This document shows positions 8,593 through 16,809 of a stretch of 36,520 nucleotides of DNA, in pieces (within the stretch, counting starts at the first letter, position 1; each line of letters begins with the position of its first letter). Below the pieces are notes generated by a model. That model was not told the DNA's origin and ran no database searches. It saw only the letters and a list, made by a program, of their open reading frames with translations. A program made the position numbers and the translations under genes. The stretch is from NCBI RefSeq assembly GCF_023511815.1, contig NZ_JAIMAV010000022.1:1-36520 (forward strand). Direction: 5' to 3'. The stretch comes from Alicyclobacillus sp. (GTDB taxonomy: Bacteria > Bacillota > Bacilli > Alicyclobacillales > Alicyclobacillaceae).

Positions 8593-8619
8593 AGCCCCCG
8601 GACCATTCGTCCGGGGGCT
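8593..8619 (-). terminator. Strong hairpin between the alpha-beta oxidoreductase and yhaO
   Basis: AGCCCCCGGAC (8593-8603) pairs perfectly with GTCCGGGGGCT (8609-8619) around a 5-nt loop. It follows the oxidoreductase stop at 8689 on the minus strand. There is no T-tract. A weaker GGGACC/GGTCCC stem lies closer to the stop. Confidence 0.55.
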
Positions 8620-8688
8620 GAGACGAAGACGGATTCGCGGCCACGGAACGGGACCGCATTCTGGTTGGTCCCGTTCGCGAGACGTCCT

Positions 8689-10992
8689 TCACAAATCCGG
8701 ATGTTCGTGTTTGGCGCGCAACCGGCGCCAGCGGCGCTCCACCTCTGCTTCGAATTGCTCCAACAGCGCCCGGTTTTCAGGTCGGAGCATGTGTCGGGTC
8801 TTGCCCATCCTCTTCAGCCAATCGGATACCGGAATTCGTTCCCCTTTGGCCTCCGGATCGTAGGTGATGGTCGTTTTCCCGTGCTCCACCTCGTACAACG
8901 GGAAGAAGCAACACCGGACGGCCGCGCCGACGATGACGTTGCCCTGATCATCCGGCGATTGCCAGTTGAGCGGGCACGCAATCAAAATTTTTCCGTACAC
9001 CAATCCCTCGTGCTTCGCGTACCACTGCGCCTTGGCCGCTTTTTGGATGAGATCCTGCGGAAACGCCTCGCTTCCCGTGAACACGTACGGAATGTTCGCA
9101 GCCGCCATGATCTGAGGTGTATCCTTGTGTGGGAAGGATTTCCCCTGCCCCTTTTCACCGACGCCGGAGGTCGACGTCCGGTGTCCGAGCGGCGTTGAAT
9201 AGGACAGTTGGGCGCCGGTATTCATATACCCCTCGTTGTCGTATTCCAGGATGATCATGCGGTGGTTTCTCAGCGCCGCCCCCAGCGCTGGACCCATGCC
9301 GATGTCCATCCCGCCGTCGCCGGTGACCATGATGAACGTGATGTCGTCCCCCACCGGAATCTCCCCGCGGCGCTTTTTCTCCCAGAACATCTCAACCAGG
9401 CCGGATAAGGTCGCCGCCCCGTTCTGGAACAGATTGTGCAAATACGTGACCCGATGAGAGGTGTAGGGGTAACCCGTCGTGGTCACCATGGCGCAGCCGG
9501 TCTGATACAACACCACCACGTCACCCTCGATGCCTTTTAGGAACGTCTCCACACCCGGGAAGATGCCGCAACCAGGGCAGGCCCCGTGTCCGGGCGCCAG
9601 ACGCCGGGGTTTCGCGGTGAGCGCGCGCAGATTGGGTGCTTTCACGCGGAGACGACCCGTGGATTCATCCCGATCGACCGAGATGAACCCGGTGGTCTGC
9701 TCACGGGTCAGGGGCGGCAGGCCGGGAGCGAATGGCACGGCGTCTTCGTCGCCCGGTTCGACCCCGTAGTAATCAAACGAGGGTACGTCCGCCCCCTGCA
9801 GCCACCCGAGGCACTCACCGAACAGATTCATCGCGTCCTGCGGGTAAAACTCGCGGCCGCCGAGGCCAAAGACGCGTGAGAGGACATGGACGGGTGCGTG
9901 GATCTCCTGCAGCGCCGCCTTGACCTCATGGGTCAGGTTCGGCCCGTGTCCACCGTACGAATCCGCGCGTTCCGCCACCAGGACCACTCTGACGTGGGCA
10001 AGTGCTTCCTGAACGGCTCGCAGCGGAAAGGGCCGAATGAGGTTCGGCGAGACAATCCCGGCCCGGACACCGCTTGCGCGGAGCTCATCGACCGCCGCGC
10101 GCGCGGTCTCAGCGGCCGAATTGAGGATGAACAGAGCCACCTCCGCATCCTCCATCCGATACAGGTCCAGGGGACCGTAGAAGCGCCCGGTGAGAGCCGC
10201 GTACTCCTCCGCCACCTCTTGGAAGACCTCCCCCGCCCGGTACATGGCGAGAGACTGCTGATATTTGTTGTTGATAAAATCTGGCTCGTTCATATAGGGA
10301 CCCACCGTGACCGGGTGGCGAGGATCCAGGGTTGTCACCGGCGGTTCCGGCACCGGACCGACGAAGTTTTGAACGGTCTGCCGATCACGGAAAAATTTTA
10401 CCCGGCGCTTCGCGTGCGACGTGAAAAATCCATCGTAAGCGACGATCACGGGCAGGCGAACATCGCGATGCTCGGCCACCCGTAGCGCGATGAGGTTCAT
10501 GTCGTAGACGGCCTGCGGGTCACGCGCGAGCAGAATGGGCCAGCCGATGTTGAGCCCGTAGTACAGATCCGAATGATCCCCATGGATGTTCAACGGCCCC
10601 GAAACCGAGCGTGTGACCAGGTTCAGCACCATGGGAAACCGTGTGCCGGATTGAACGGGCAGGTTTTCCAGCATGTACAAGAACCCCTGCGCAGAGGTGG
10701 CATTGAAAACCCTGCCGCCGCCGGTGGAGGCCCCATAGCAGATTCCCGCGGCGCCATGCTCTCCGTCCGCCGGAATCATGACGATGTCGTGTTCCCCCCG
10801 AACTCGCATCTCATCGAGATATTCCGCCACCTCGGTGGACGGCGTGATCGGAAAGTACCCCATCACATGGTAGTTGATCTGAGCGGCTGCCTTGGCGGCC
10901 ATCTCGTTGCCCGACCTCATCTCTTCCAGTTCAAGCGGTTTCCCTTCAGCCGGTGGTTGAGTGGATGGATGATCGAGAAGACGCATGCTCAT
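8689..10992 (-). CDS. 2-oxoacid (pyruvate-type):ferredoxin oxidoreductase, fused alpha-beta subunit
   Basis: 767 residues. The N-terminal part is the alpha domain (GYFPITPSTEVAEYL, PADGEHGAAGICYGAS, SAQGFLYMLENLP). The domain II region PFPLRAVQEALAHVR with ERADSYGGHGP follows around residues 320-350. From about residue 465 comes the beta domain with CPGCG (first Cys at 472), QTGCAMVTT, the TPP motif GDGGMDIGMGPALG and a late cysteine in ILIACPLNW. This alpha-beta fusion complements the gamma-delta fusion just upstream to make a complete enzyme. The ATG at 10992 overlaps the upstream stop as ATGA and sits after GGGAGGTG. Domain details favour pyruvate or a related 2-oxoacid. The enzyme is distinct in architecture from KorAB 5 kb away. 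Confidence 0.88.
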   Translation of the reverse strand: MSMRLLDHPSTQPPAEGKPLELEEMRSGNEMAAKAAAQINYHVMGYFPITPSTEVAEYLDEMRVRGEHDIVMIPADGEHGAAGICYGASTGGGRVFNATSAQGFLYMLENLPVQSGTRFPMVLNLVTRSVSGPLNIHGDHSDLYYGLNIGWPILLARDPQAVYDMNLIALRVAEHRDVRLPVIVAYDGFFTSHAKRRVKFFRDRQTVQNFVGPVPEPPVTTLDPRHPVTVGPYMNEPDFINNKYQQSLAMYRAGEVFQEVAEEYAALTGRFYGPLDLYRMEDAEVALFILNSAAETARAAVDELRASGVRAGIVSPNLIRPFPLRAVQEALAHVRVVLVAERADSYGGHGPNLTHEVKAALQEIHAPVHVLSRVFGLGGREFYPQDAMNLFGECLGWLQGADVPSFDYYGVEPGDEDAVPFAPGLPPLTREQTTGFISVDRDESTGRLRVKAPNLRALTAKPRRLAPGHGACPGCGIFPGVETFLKGIEGDVVVLYQTGCAMVTTTGYPYTSHRVTYLHNLFQNGAATLSGLVEMFWEKKRRGEIPVGDDITFIMVTGDGGMDIGMGPALGAALRNHRMIILEYDNEGYMNTGAQLSYSTPLGHRTSTSGVGEKGQGKSFPHKDTPQIMAAANIPYVFTGSEAFPQDLIQKAAKAQWYAKHEGLVYGKILIACPLNWQSPDDQGNVIVGAAVRCCFFPLYEVEHGKTTITYDPEAKGERIPVSDWLKRMGKTRHMLRPENRALLEQFEAEVERRWRRLRAKHEHPDL

Positions 10993-12008
10993 CGTATGTT
11001 CACCTCCCGCTCGTGAAGCCGGTGCGCCACGCGGTGTTCCAGCACGTACGCGTCCGATTCTGCGATGGTCGACAGGGCATGCGTCGGACAAGCCACCACG
11101 CACTTCTGGCAACCTTTACAGTACTGGTAATCGATCCCGACGAGATACTGGAACACGCGCCCCCGGCCGTTATCTCGCGATTCCCAAACGAAGCACGCGT
11201 CCGGACACACCTGGTCGCAGGCCGCGCAGTGGATGCAGGCGTCCAAATCCAGAGCCGGGATGAAGCCCTGTCGAGATGCGCTGAGGTCCCGGGCGACGGA
11301 GTTGCCGGCACTCGGAATCGCACCGCCGATCCATTGGGTTTTGTACCCGAGCACGGGAGACACCCGGGACTGTGGGGCTTTGTCCAATCCGGACGCGTCG
11401 CCACCGGTTCCCTGGGCTTCCCGCACCTGCGCAAGCCCTCCCTCAAACGTCCGGAGATTGGCGTCCAACAGATGCGCGTATCGTTCCGAGAAGACTTCCT
11501 CGATGCCGCTTCGCACCGCGTTAGGATCCAACTGCGGCACCACGTGGCAGAGGGCACCGAGCATCGCGGTGTTCAACCGGGCGCCCTCCCGATGGGCGAT
11601 GCCGAGGGCATCCACGCAAGCGATGTGAATGTCCGCACGCTTCACCTGGCGCCGCACCTCGTCCGGGGACCGTTTGGTATTGACCACCAACGTGCCGCCG
11701 GGACGCAGCCCCGACAGGGTGGACGGTGAACGCAGGAGAGCCTCATGAAACACCGCCACCACATCCGGTTCGTCGACGGGGTAGGTTCCTCGAATCTCCA
11801 CCTCCGGCGGGGCGAACCGGATGAACGCTTTCACCGGAGTCCCTTTCTTCTCCGAACCGTAGGACGCTGCGTACCAACCGTTCCATCCCTGACGAAGCAC
11901 ACCCGATTCCGACAAGATTTTGGCAGCCAGGTTGGCCCCCAAGCCGCCAATGGATTCCATCCGGATTTCGAGAAACGAATGGGCGTTTTGAACAGACGGT
12001 TCATTCAC
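10989..12008 (-). CDS. 2-oxoacid:ferredoxin oxidoreductase, fused gamma-delta subunit with two 4Fe-4S clusters
   Basis: 339 residues. The gamma domain is N-terminal (RMESIGGLGANLAAKILSE, then WYAASYGSEKKGTPVKAFIR). The delta domain has two ferredoxin motifs: C258-x2-C261-x2-C264-x3-C268 and C297-x2-C300-x2-C303-x3-C307. The family role is CoA binding and transfer of electrons to ferredoxin. The GTG at 12008 was chosen for the GGGGGTGATC ribosome binding site just upstream. It overlaps the alpha-beta gene by 4 nt, so the subunits are made together. An inverted repeat at 12059-12100 may control it. Confidence 0.9.
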   Translation of the reverse strand: MNEPSVQNAHSFLEIRMESIGGLGANLAAKILSESGVLRQGWNGWYAASYGSEKKGTPVKAFIRFAPPEVEIRGTYPVDEPDVVAVFHEALLRSPSTLSGLRPGGTLVVNTKRSPDEVRRQVKRADIHIACVDALGIAHREGARLNTAMLGALCHVVPQLDPNAVRSGIEEVFSERYAHLLDANLRTFEGGLAQVREAQGTGGDASGLDKAPQSRVSPVLGYKTQWIGGAIPSAGNSVARDLSASRQGFIPALDLDACIHCAACDQVCPDACFVWESRDNGRGRVFQYLVGIDYQYCKGCQKCVVACPTHALSTIAESDAYVLEHRVAHRLHEREVNIR

Positions 12009-12058
12009 GATGGATCACCCCCAATCCCGCGACCGCGGGGACTTGAAACAGCTGGGGA

Positions 12059-12100
12059 GAACTGTACCCACCCTGACGGTGAGCAGAACTGGTACAGTTC
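12059..12100. promoter_or_regulatory. Inverted repeat GAACTGTACC ... GGTACAGTTC upstream of the gamma-delta gene
   Basis: GAACTGTACC (12059-12068) is repeated inverted and perfectly as GGTACAGTTC (12091-12100) 22 bp away. The right half is itself part of the tighter dyad GAACTG-GTA-CAGTTC (12086-12100). The left half contains a possible -10 (TACAGT on the minus strand). This looks like an operator over the promoter of the oxidoreductase operon. The binding protein is unknown. Confidence 0.5.
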
Positions 12101-12163
12101 AAGCGTAATCCCCGAGTCCCGGCGGGGTAAGGTGAATTCGGGTGTTCTTTGAATAGGCAGAAA

Positions 12164-12183
12164 GGACCACCCCGGGGTGGTCC
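12164..12183 (-). terminator. Perfect 20-bp palindrome after the nitrilase gene, likely terminator
   Basis: GGACCACCCCGGGGTGGTCC is a perfect 10+10 palindrome. On the minus strand it is followed by TTTCT. It lies about 90 nt past the nitrilase stop. Confidence 0.5.
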
Positions 12184-12273
12184 GGTTGGTGGCCCGACGG
12201 AAAGAAGGGAAATTGAGAAGGGGAATCAAAACCTGTCGGGGCAGGGGGGCACCGGCTCCTCAACCTGTTTCGG

Positions 12274-13227
12274 TCACCCGTCGATGCGGACGTTGGTCCT
12301 CGGACGCTCGTTGACGACCAGCGTGAACACATCGGGCCTGGCGTAGTGGCCTGTGGCATCAAAATCAAAGCGCGCCTCCTCTATCTGACGGAGGTCGAGA
12401 TCCGCGTACAGAATCCCCTCCTTATGATACAGCGGTCCCGCGAGGTACGCGCCGAGCGGGTTCACGACGGCGCTACCGCCCCGGCACATCTCGTCCGGCA
12501 GCTTGTCGAGTTCGTGATAACTCGCGAGATCCCGCGGGTACATCTCCTTGGTGACGTACTGGTTGCAGCCGATGACGAAGCATCGGCCCTCGCATGCAAT
12601 GTGCTGCAGCGTCGCCTGCCACGAATCCCGGGCATCGGCGGTCGGGGCGATGTAGAGATCGATCCCTTTGTCATACATGGCGGCACGCGCCAGTGGCATG
12701 TAGTTCTCCCAACAGATGAGACCCCCGACGCGCCCGAACGGCGTGTCGATGACGGTCAGGGTGCTCCCGTCCCCCTCGCCCCAAATCAAACGCTCGGATG
12801 CCGTCGGTTTCAGTTTCCGATGCCGGCCGAGCAAGGTCCCGTCCGGGCCGAAATACAGCGTGGTCCCGTACAGCGTGCCGCCGGTTCCATGATCCGCCCG
12901 TTCAATGACGCCCATGACGACGTACGCCTGTACCCGCGCGATGGCCTCGGACAGGGTGTCGAGGGCGGGGCTCGGCACGCTCACCGCGCTGCGCCAATAG
13001 CGTCCAAAGTCCTTTCGTCCCTCCGGACTGCGCTGTCCCACCGCCGTCCCGAAGGTCAACCCGCGCGGATAGCCGGACAAAAACGCCTCCGGAAACACAA
13101 TGAGCTGTGCTCCCTGTCGTCCGGCCTCCTCCAACAACCGGCACGCCTTTTCCACACTCGCCTCCTGATCCATCAATACGGAAGCCGCCTGGATGACCGC
13201 CACACGAACCTCGTCCACCTGCCGCAT
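12274..13227 (-). CDS. Nitrilase (carbon-nitrogen hydrolase family)
   Basis: 317 residues, typical of bacterial nitrilases. The catalytic triad is visible: Glu47 in VFPEAFLSGYP, Lys138 in RHRKLKPT, and Cys172 in GLICWENYMPLAR. The CWEN context is that of true nitrilases (nitrile to carboxylate plus ammonia) rather than amidases or carbamoylases. The enzyme would be cytoplasmic and forms oligomers or spirals in the family. The ATG at 13227 follows GGAGGGATGTGCG. The natural nitrile cannot be inferred; releasing ammonia or detoxifying aromatic or aliphatic nitriles are both possible. It stands alone, with a promoter and a stem-loop upstream and a terminator downstream. Confidence 0.9.
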   Translation of the reverse strand: MRQVDEVRVAVIQAASVLMDQEASVEKACRLLEEAGRQGAQLIVFPEAFLSGYPRGLTFGTAVGQRSPEGRKDFGRYWRSAVSVPSPALDTLSEAIARVQAYVVMGVIERADHGTGGTLYGTTLYFGPDGTLLGRHRKLKPTASERLIWGEGDGSTLTVIDTPFGRVGGLICWENYMPLARAAMYDKGIDLYIAPTADARDSWQATLQHIACEGRCFVIGCNQYVTKEMYPRDLASYHELDKLPDEMCRGGSAVVNPLGAYLAGPLYHKEGILYADLDLRQIEEARFDFDATGHYARPDVFTLVVNERPRTNVRIDG

Positions 13228-13283
13228 CGCACATCCCTCCGCAGGACCTGAGTGGTTGGATGAACATCGCATCGGAGTGTTTG

Positions 13284-13307
13284 ACGAGACGCCCCATGTC
13301 GTCTCGT
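13284..13307. promoter_or_regulatory. Stem-loop in the presumed nitrilase leader
   Basis: ACGAGACG (13284-13291) pairs with CGTCTCGT (13300-13307) around an 8-nt loop. It lies between the candidate -10 at 13335-13340 and the nitrilase start. It could be an operator dyad or an RNA hairpin in the leader. Confidence 0.35.
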
Positions 13308-13334
13308 GACACGCTCAGACCCGTCTGTAAATTC

Positions 13335-13340
13335 ATTATA
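13335..13340 (-). promoter_or_regulatory. Candidate -10 box of the nitrilase promoter
   Basis: Read on the minus strand this is a perfect TATAAT. No good -35 stands 16-18 bp upstream, so it may need an activator or be used weakly. Confidence 0.35.
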
Positions 13341-13442
13341 ACGACCTGCACGATGGATGGGCGTTGCTCGTCCGGAAGCCGCATGATACGCTGTCCGCAG
13401 AAAAACGCGGGCCGAGCCGCGCGCCGAAGGAGAGATGATCCG

Positions 13443-14114
13443 ATGCATCCGGCAAACCGTCGTCCGGCGGGGTGGCTGATCCCCGCCCTGCTCGCCGTTT
13501 CGCTGGCCGGTTGCGGCACAAATGCCCCGTCGCATCCCGCTCCGAGCGGGGGTGGTCATGCCGCGGCAGTGCAGAATGGGCCCGCGACCGATGGCGCCGA
13601 GGCGGATCGCCATTTTCCGGCCAACCAACCGTTCCAGAACCGGCTGGATGCGCTCCCCACCACCCCGGCGAATGTCCCCAACGCCAAACCGGCCGATCCG
13701 GTGTTGTACGGCGCCCTGCCGGTGGTGACCCCGGATGGGAGGCAGGAGACCCTCCACCCTGCGGATCGACCTGTGGTGTTTCTGGCCTATTGGTGCCCGC
13801 ACTGTCAACGGACACTCGTACTGTGGGACCAACACTGGTCCGAGCTTCCGGTAAAACCGGTGATCGTCGCGACGGGCTTCCAGTCGGGGACTCCCCTGGC
13901 GGACGCGCGGCGGATTGAGGAAGATGAAATCCGCGGTCTGCATCTGCAACACATCCAGTTTGACGCATACCTGTTGGACGCGGATGAGGGGAAGCGTGTG
14001 ATACAGGCCTATCCGCAGGCCGTGTACGAACTCGACGACCAACTTCTCACCCTGACCGGCGAGCGGACACTCGATGTGTGGAAACAGGTGTTCTCGGGCA
14101 CCGTGCGGGGATAG
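13443..14114 (+). CDS. Thioredoxin-fold lipoprotein
   Basis: 223 residues. The signal peptide has a basic start, a hydrophobic core and a lipobox LAGC, with Cys24 as the lipidated residue. A low-complexity linker rich in Pro, Ala and Gly follows up to about residue 85. The C-terminal domain has a thioredoxin-like active site WCPHC (Cys118 and Cys121) after the beta strand PVVFLAYW. It is therefore an extracytoplasmic, membrane-anchored thiol-disulfide protein. Whether it reduces, oxidises or carries a metal is unknown. The ATG at 13443 follows AAGGAGAG by 8 nt. It is divergent from the nitrilase gene and has a GC-rich hairpin just downstream, so it is probably monocistronic. Confidence 0.85.
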   Translation: MHPANRRPAGWLIPALLAVSLAGCGTNAPSHPAPSGGGHAAAVQNGPATDGAEADRHFPANQPFQNRLDALPTTPANVPNAKPADPVLYGALPVVTPDGRQETLHPADRPVVFLAYWCPHCQRTLVLWDQHWSELPVKPVIVATGFQSGTPLADARRIEEDEIRGLHLQHIQFDAYLLDADEGKRVIQAYPQAVYELDDQLLTLTGERTLDVWKQVFSGTVRG

Positions 14115-14130
14115 GCATCGGCGAGCATGC

Positions 14131-14166
14131 GGGGCCGGCCGGGGGGCACGTCGCCCCGCCGGCCCC
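14131..14166 (+). terminator. GC-rich hairpin after the lipoprotein gene
   Basis: GGGGCCGGC (14131-14139) pairs with GCCGGCCCC (14158-14166), and an inner GGGG/CCCC extends the stem. It begins 17 nt past the stop codon. There is no T-run. Confidence 0.5.
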
Positions 14167-14202
14167 CGTCACCATGCCTGACGGCGTCGTCAGTTCTGTG
14201 GC

Positions 14203-14313
14203 GTGCCCTCCTGCTGCAAATTCTGTTTCATGTGCGGTGCGGGTTTGCGTGACTGGACCCGGGAGCTGTGCCCCGCCTGCGAACTGGTGTGCGTCGAATT
14301 CGCCTTCGGATAA
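14203..14313 (+). CDS. Possible 36-residue cysteine-rich mini-protein or zinc-ribbon remnant
   Basis: The frame from GTG 14203 to TAA 14313 encodes seven cysteines in 36 residues, including CFMCG, then 14 residues later CPAC. This spacing matches small zinc ribbons (CxxCG ... CPxC). No ribosome binding site precedes the GTG, and a stop (TGA) lies eight codons upstream. It may be a real short protein with an unusual start, a decayed fragment of a larger zinc-ribbon gene, or chance. Confidence 0.22.
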   Translation: MPSCCKFCFMCGAGLRDWTRELCPACELVCVEFAFG

Positions 14314-14541
14314 TTGTACGTCTTGCTGTTACCCACCTGTGTCCCTCCGTCTCCAGGGCCGAACCGGCCGTGATGTCACGGTTAGCATGGCAAGCTCAAC
14401 GCTGTTCATTCACGACCGCCGTTTCAAAGGGGCAGGGCGTCCGCGCTGCCGGCTCGGCGCTCCACCCTCGCAGAGGGCGCTTCCACCTTGGGTTCGGCCT
14501 TGGAACGAAGCCATCGGCGGGCCAATCCGAACAGCCGCCGC

Positions 14542-15987
14542 TCAGCGGACCGTCACAAGTCCCAATCCCTCCGCCACGCGGGCGCCGTACTCTTCGTCCG
14601 CACGCCGGAAGTGTTCCAGCATTCGCAACTGGATGTCCCGGTGGGCGAGCCGAAGGGATGACACGATGTTGTCGATGAGGTCCGCCCTTTCGTCGGGCGG
14701 CAGCAGGCGATACAGGTCCCCGGCCTGCGTGTAGTGATCGTCGTTGGGATACCGATGGCTCGCGGCCGTTCCCGACACCGCCAGCGCCGGAAACGCGGCG
14801 TCCGGCACCTGTACCGGACCACCAAAGCTGTTCGGCTCGTAGTTCACCTGTCCGCCTCCGTTTCCGTCAAAGCGCATGAACCCGTCTCGCTGATAGTGGT
14901 TGACCGGCGACAGCGGCCGATTGACGGGCAGGAGCGCGTGATTGACGCCAAGGCGGTAGCGATGCGCATCGGCGTACGCGAACAGCCTTCCCTGCAGCAT
15001 CTTATCCGGAGACGGTCCGATTCCCGGCACGAAATTCGCCGGGGAGAAAGCCGCCTGTTCCACCTCGGCAAAGTAGTTCTCCGGATTCCGGTTCAACACC
15101 AGCCGGCCGACCGGGATCAGGGGGTAGTCCTTGTGAGACCAAACCTTGGTGACATCGAATGGATCAAACCGGTACGTCTGCGCATCCTCCAACGGCATGA
15201 TCTGCACGTACAGGGTCCAGGACGGATACTCGCCGCGCTCGATGGCCTGATACAGGTCCCTCGTCGCATGATCCGGGTCTTCCCCGGCGACGCGCACCGC
15301 CTCCTCACGGCGGAAGTTCTGTATCCCCTGATCCGTTTTGAAATGATATTTCACCCAGACGGCCTCACCGCGGTCGTTGTACCACATGAACGTGTGGCTG
15401 CCGTACATGTGCATGTGGCGGTAGGACCTGGGGGTCCCGCGGTTGCTGAACAGAATGGTGATCTGGTGCATCGCCTCAGGGGAATGAGACCAGAAGTCCC
15501 ACGCCATGTTCGGATCCCGCAGACCGGTCGCCGGATGGCGTTTCTGGGAGTGGATGAAATCCGGAAACTTCAACGGGTCGCGGATGAAAAAGACCGGCGT
15601 GTTGTTTCCGACCAGATCATAGTTTCCCTCTTCGGTGTAGAACTTGATGGCGTTGCCCCGCGGATCTCGTTCGGCGTCCGCCGAGCCCTTCTCCCCCGCG
15701 ACGGTCGAAAAACGGATGAACACCGGTGTGCGCTTCCCGACCTCGCTCAGAAATTTCGCCTTGGTCCAGCGGTTGACGGGATGCGTGACCTCAAAGTATC
15801 CGTAGGCGCCCGCACCCTTGGCGTGCACAACGCGCTCCGGGATGCGCTCGCGATTGAAGTGCGCCAGTTTCTCCAGCAGGTGGACGTCCTGCATCAACAC
15901 CGGGCCTCTCTGTCCGGCGGTCTGGGAGTTCTGATTGTCCGCCACGGGAGCGCCCGACGCGGTCGTGAGTCGCTTGGGCTCGTTCAT
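14542..15987 (-). CDS. katA: Monofunctional haem catalase, small-subunit clade
   Basis: 481 residues, the size of the small-subunit catalases. The distal His55 is in RVVHAKGAG and the distal Asn128 is in [15 protein letters not shown]. The proximal haem-ligand tyrosine is in [13 protein letters not shown] near residue 340. It converts hydrogen peroxide to water and oxygen in the cytoplasm. The ATG at 15987 follows GGAGGTG by 6 nt. A near-perfect Per box lies 19 nt upstream of the start and perR is the next gene upstream, so induction by peroxide through PerR is very likely. No gene follows on the same strand for 427 bases. Confidence 0.96.
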   Translation of the reverse strand: MNEPKRLTTASGAPVADNQNSQTAGQRGPVLMQDVHLLEKLAHFNRERIPERVVHAKGAGAYGYFEVTHPVNRWTKAKFLSEVGKRTPVFIRFSTVAGEKGSADAERDPRGNAIKFYTEEGNYDLVGNNTPVFFIRDPLKFPDFIHSQKRHPATGLRDPNMAWDFWSHSPEAMHQITILFSNRGTPRSYRHMHMYGSHTFMWYNDRGEAVWVKYHFKTDQGIQNFRREEAVRVAGEDPDHATRDLYQAIERGEYPSWTLYVQIMPLEDAQTYRFDPFDVTKVWSHKDYPLIPVGRLVLNRNPENYFAEVEQAAFSPANFVPGIGPSPDKMLQGRLFAYADAHRYRLGVNHALLPVNRPLSPVNHYQRDGFMRFDGNGGGQVNYEPNSFGGPVQVPDAAFPALAVSGTAASHRYPNDDHYTQAGDLYRLLPPDERADLIDNIVSSLRLAHRDIQLRMLEHFRRADEEYGARVAEGLGLVTVR

Positions 15988-16005
15988 GAAGGCACCTCCA
16001 TACGA

Positions 16006-16026
16006 GATTTAGACTAAGTCTAAATC
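16006..16026. promoter_or_regulatory. Per box upstream of the catalase gene
   Basis: A 21-bp dyad centred at 16016 contains TTAGACTAAGTCTAA (16009-16023). The known Per box is TTAGAATNATTCTAA; the two differences are symmetrical. The site is just upstream of the ribosome binding site, fitting repression of catalase by PerR bound to metal. Confidence 0.85.
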
Positions 16027-16180
16027 AAACTATATCACAACCGCGTGTATCCGCAAGTGGGCAGGTAGATCAAGAGAAAAAATAGATGATGGGGAAGTCG
16101 GGACGCATGAGGGGACATGCAAGGAATGGGAGCGGACCGCGACGGCCAATCGGCGTGGGCATGTGATGAGGTGGAAAGAT

Positions 16181-16209
16181 AAAAAACGGCATCCACGCAC
16201 CCGACGCCG
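16181..16209 (-). terminator. Rho-independent terminator of perR
   Basis: On the minus strand CGGCGTC pairs with GATGCCG (one G-T pair, 9-nt loop) and is followed directly by TTTTTTATC. It begins 3 nt past the perR stop and keeps perR transcripts out of the catalase promoter. Confidence 0.75.
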
Positions 16210-16212
16210 CCG

Positions 16213-16632
16213 TCAGGAATTCAGGGATGCCTTCATGGTTCGGTTGCGCTCCTTGCACGCCGAGCACAATCCGTGAATGACGAGATCCATCTCTTCAATG
16301 TGGTACTGGGTGTCCTCACCAACCTGCAGCACGAACGCCTCCGGGATGGGGGTGAACACCTCGTCGACGCGGCCACAGGAACGGCACACGATGTGGTGAT
16401 GCGGCTCTGTCCGGGCGTCGTACCGGCTGACCGATTCCCCCACCTTCAATTCCTTCAGCAGCCCGTTTTCCGTCAGATAGCGGAGGGAATTGTACACGGT
16501 CGCGTACGAGATGCGGTGTCCCTGTGCATGCAGGCGTTCGAGGATGTCGGCCGCCGTGGGGTGATCCTTCCCGCAAAGGACGGTCTGGTACACCAGTTCG
16601 CGCTGTTTGGTCAAAGGTCTGTGGGATTCCAT
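16213..16632 (-). CDS. perR: Peroxide-sensing Fur-family repressor PerR
   Basis: 139 residues. An N-terminal winged helix (TAADILERL, then ISYATVYNSLRYL) is followed by the metal domain. Structural zinc cysteines are Cys83/Cys86 and Cys123/Cys126. The regulatory metal ligands align with those of B. subtilis PerR: His24, Asp72, His78, His80 and Asp90 or Glu91. Asp72 at the position where Fur has Glu supports PerR rather than Fur. The ATG at 16632 follows GGGAGGTG. With iron bound, peroxide oxidises the ligand histidines and releases the protein from DNA. Location next to catalase with a Per box supports the call. No Per box is evident at its own promoter. Confidence 0.9.
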   Translation of the reverse strand: MESHRPLTKQRELVYQTVLCGKDHPTAADILERLHAQGHRISYATVYNSLRYLTENGLLKELKVGESVSRYDARTEPHHHIVCRSCGRVDEVFTPIPEAFVLQVGEDTQYHIEEMDLVIHGLCSACKERNRTMKASLNS

Positions 16633-16662
16633 GGTGCACCTCCCTCCTCACATCGTTTTTTC

Positions 16663-16691
16663 ATTGTACGGCTCGCCGACCACCTTGACAA
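16663..16691 (-). promoter_or_regulatory. perR promoter
   Basis: On the minus strand TTGTCA (16686-16691) and TACAAT (16663-16668) are 17 bp apart, each one base from the sigma-A consensus. The leader to the perR ATG is short, about 25 nt. Confidence 0.65.
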
Positions 16692-16809
16692 CCGAACACC
16701 CCCACAGGATGGCCAAACGAGAACGTGCAACCCCACCGGGGCGCATGGGAGATGACCTTTTTGGACCTCGGTGGTAAGCTCGTGTGGGATGTATGGGAGG
16801 AGAGGTACG

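Larger units (their letters stand above)
14115..14541. other. Gap between the lipoprotein and catalase genes
   Basis: This 427-base gap holds a strong GC hairpin (14131-14166) and one short cysteine-rich open frame (14203-14313). I see nothing convincing in 14314-14541: no ribosome binding site with a protein-like frame and no clear catalase terminator. Confidence 0.5.

Noticed and set aside
7252-9198. A 648-codon plus-strand open frame across the yhaO region
   Set aside because: It is the shadow of yhaO and of the end of the alpha-beta oxidoreductase and crosses a terminator hairpin.
14314-14541. Further short plus-strand frames after the cysteine-rich frame
   Set aside because: No ribosome binding site or protein-like composition; they continue opposite the catalase gene.
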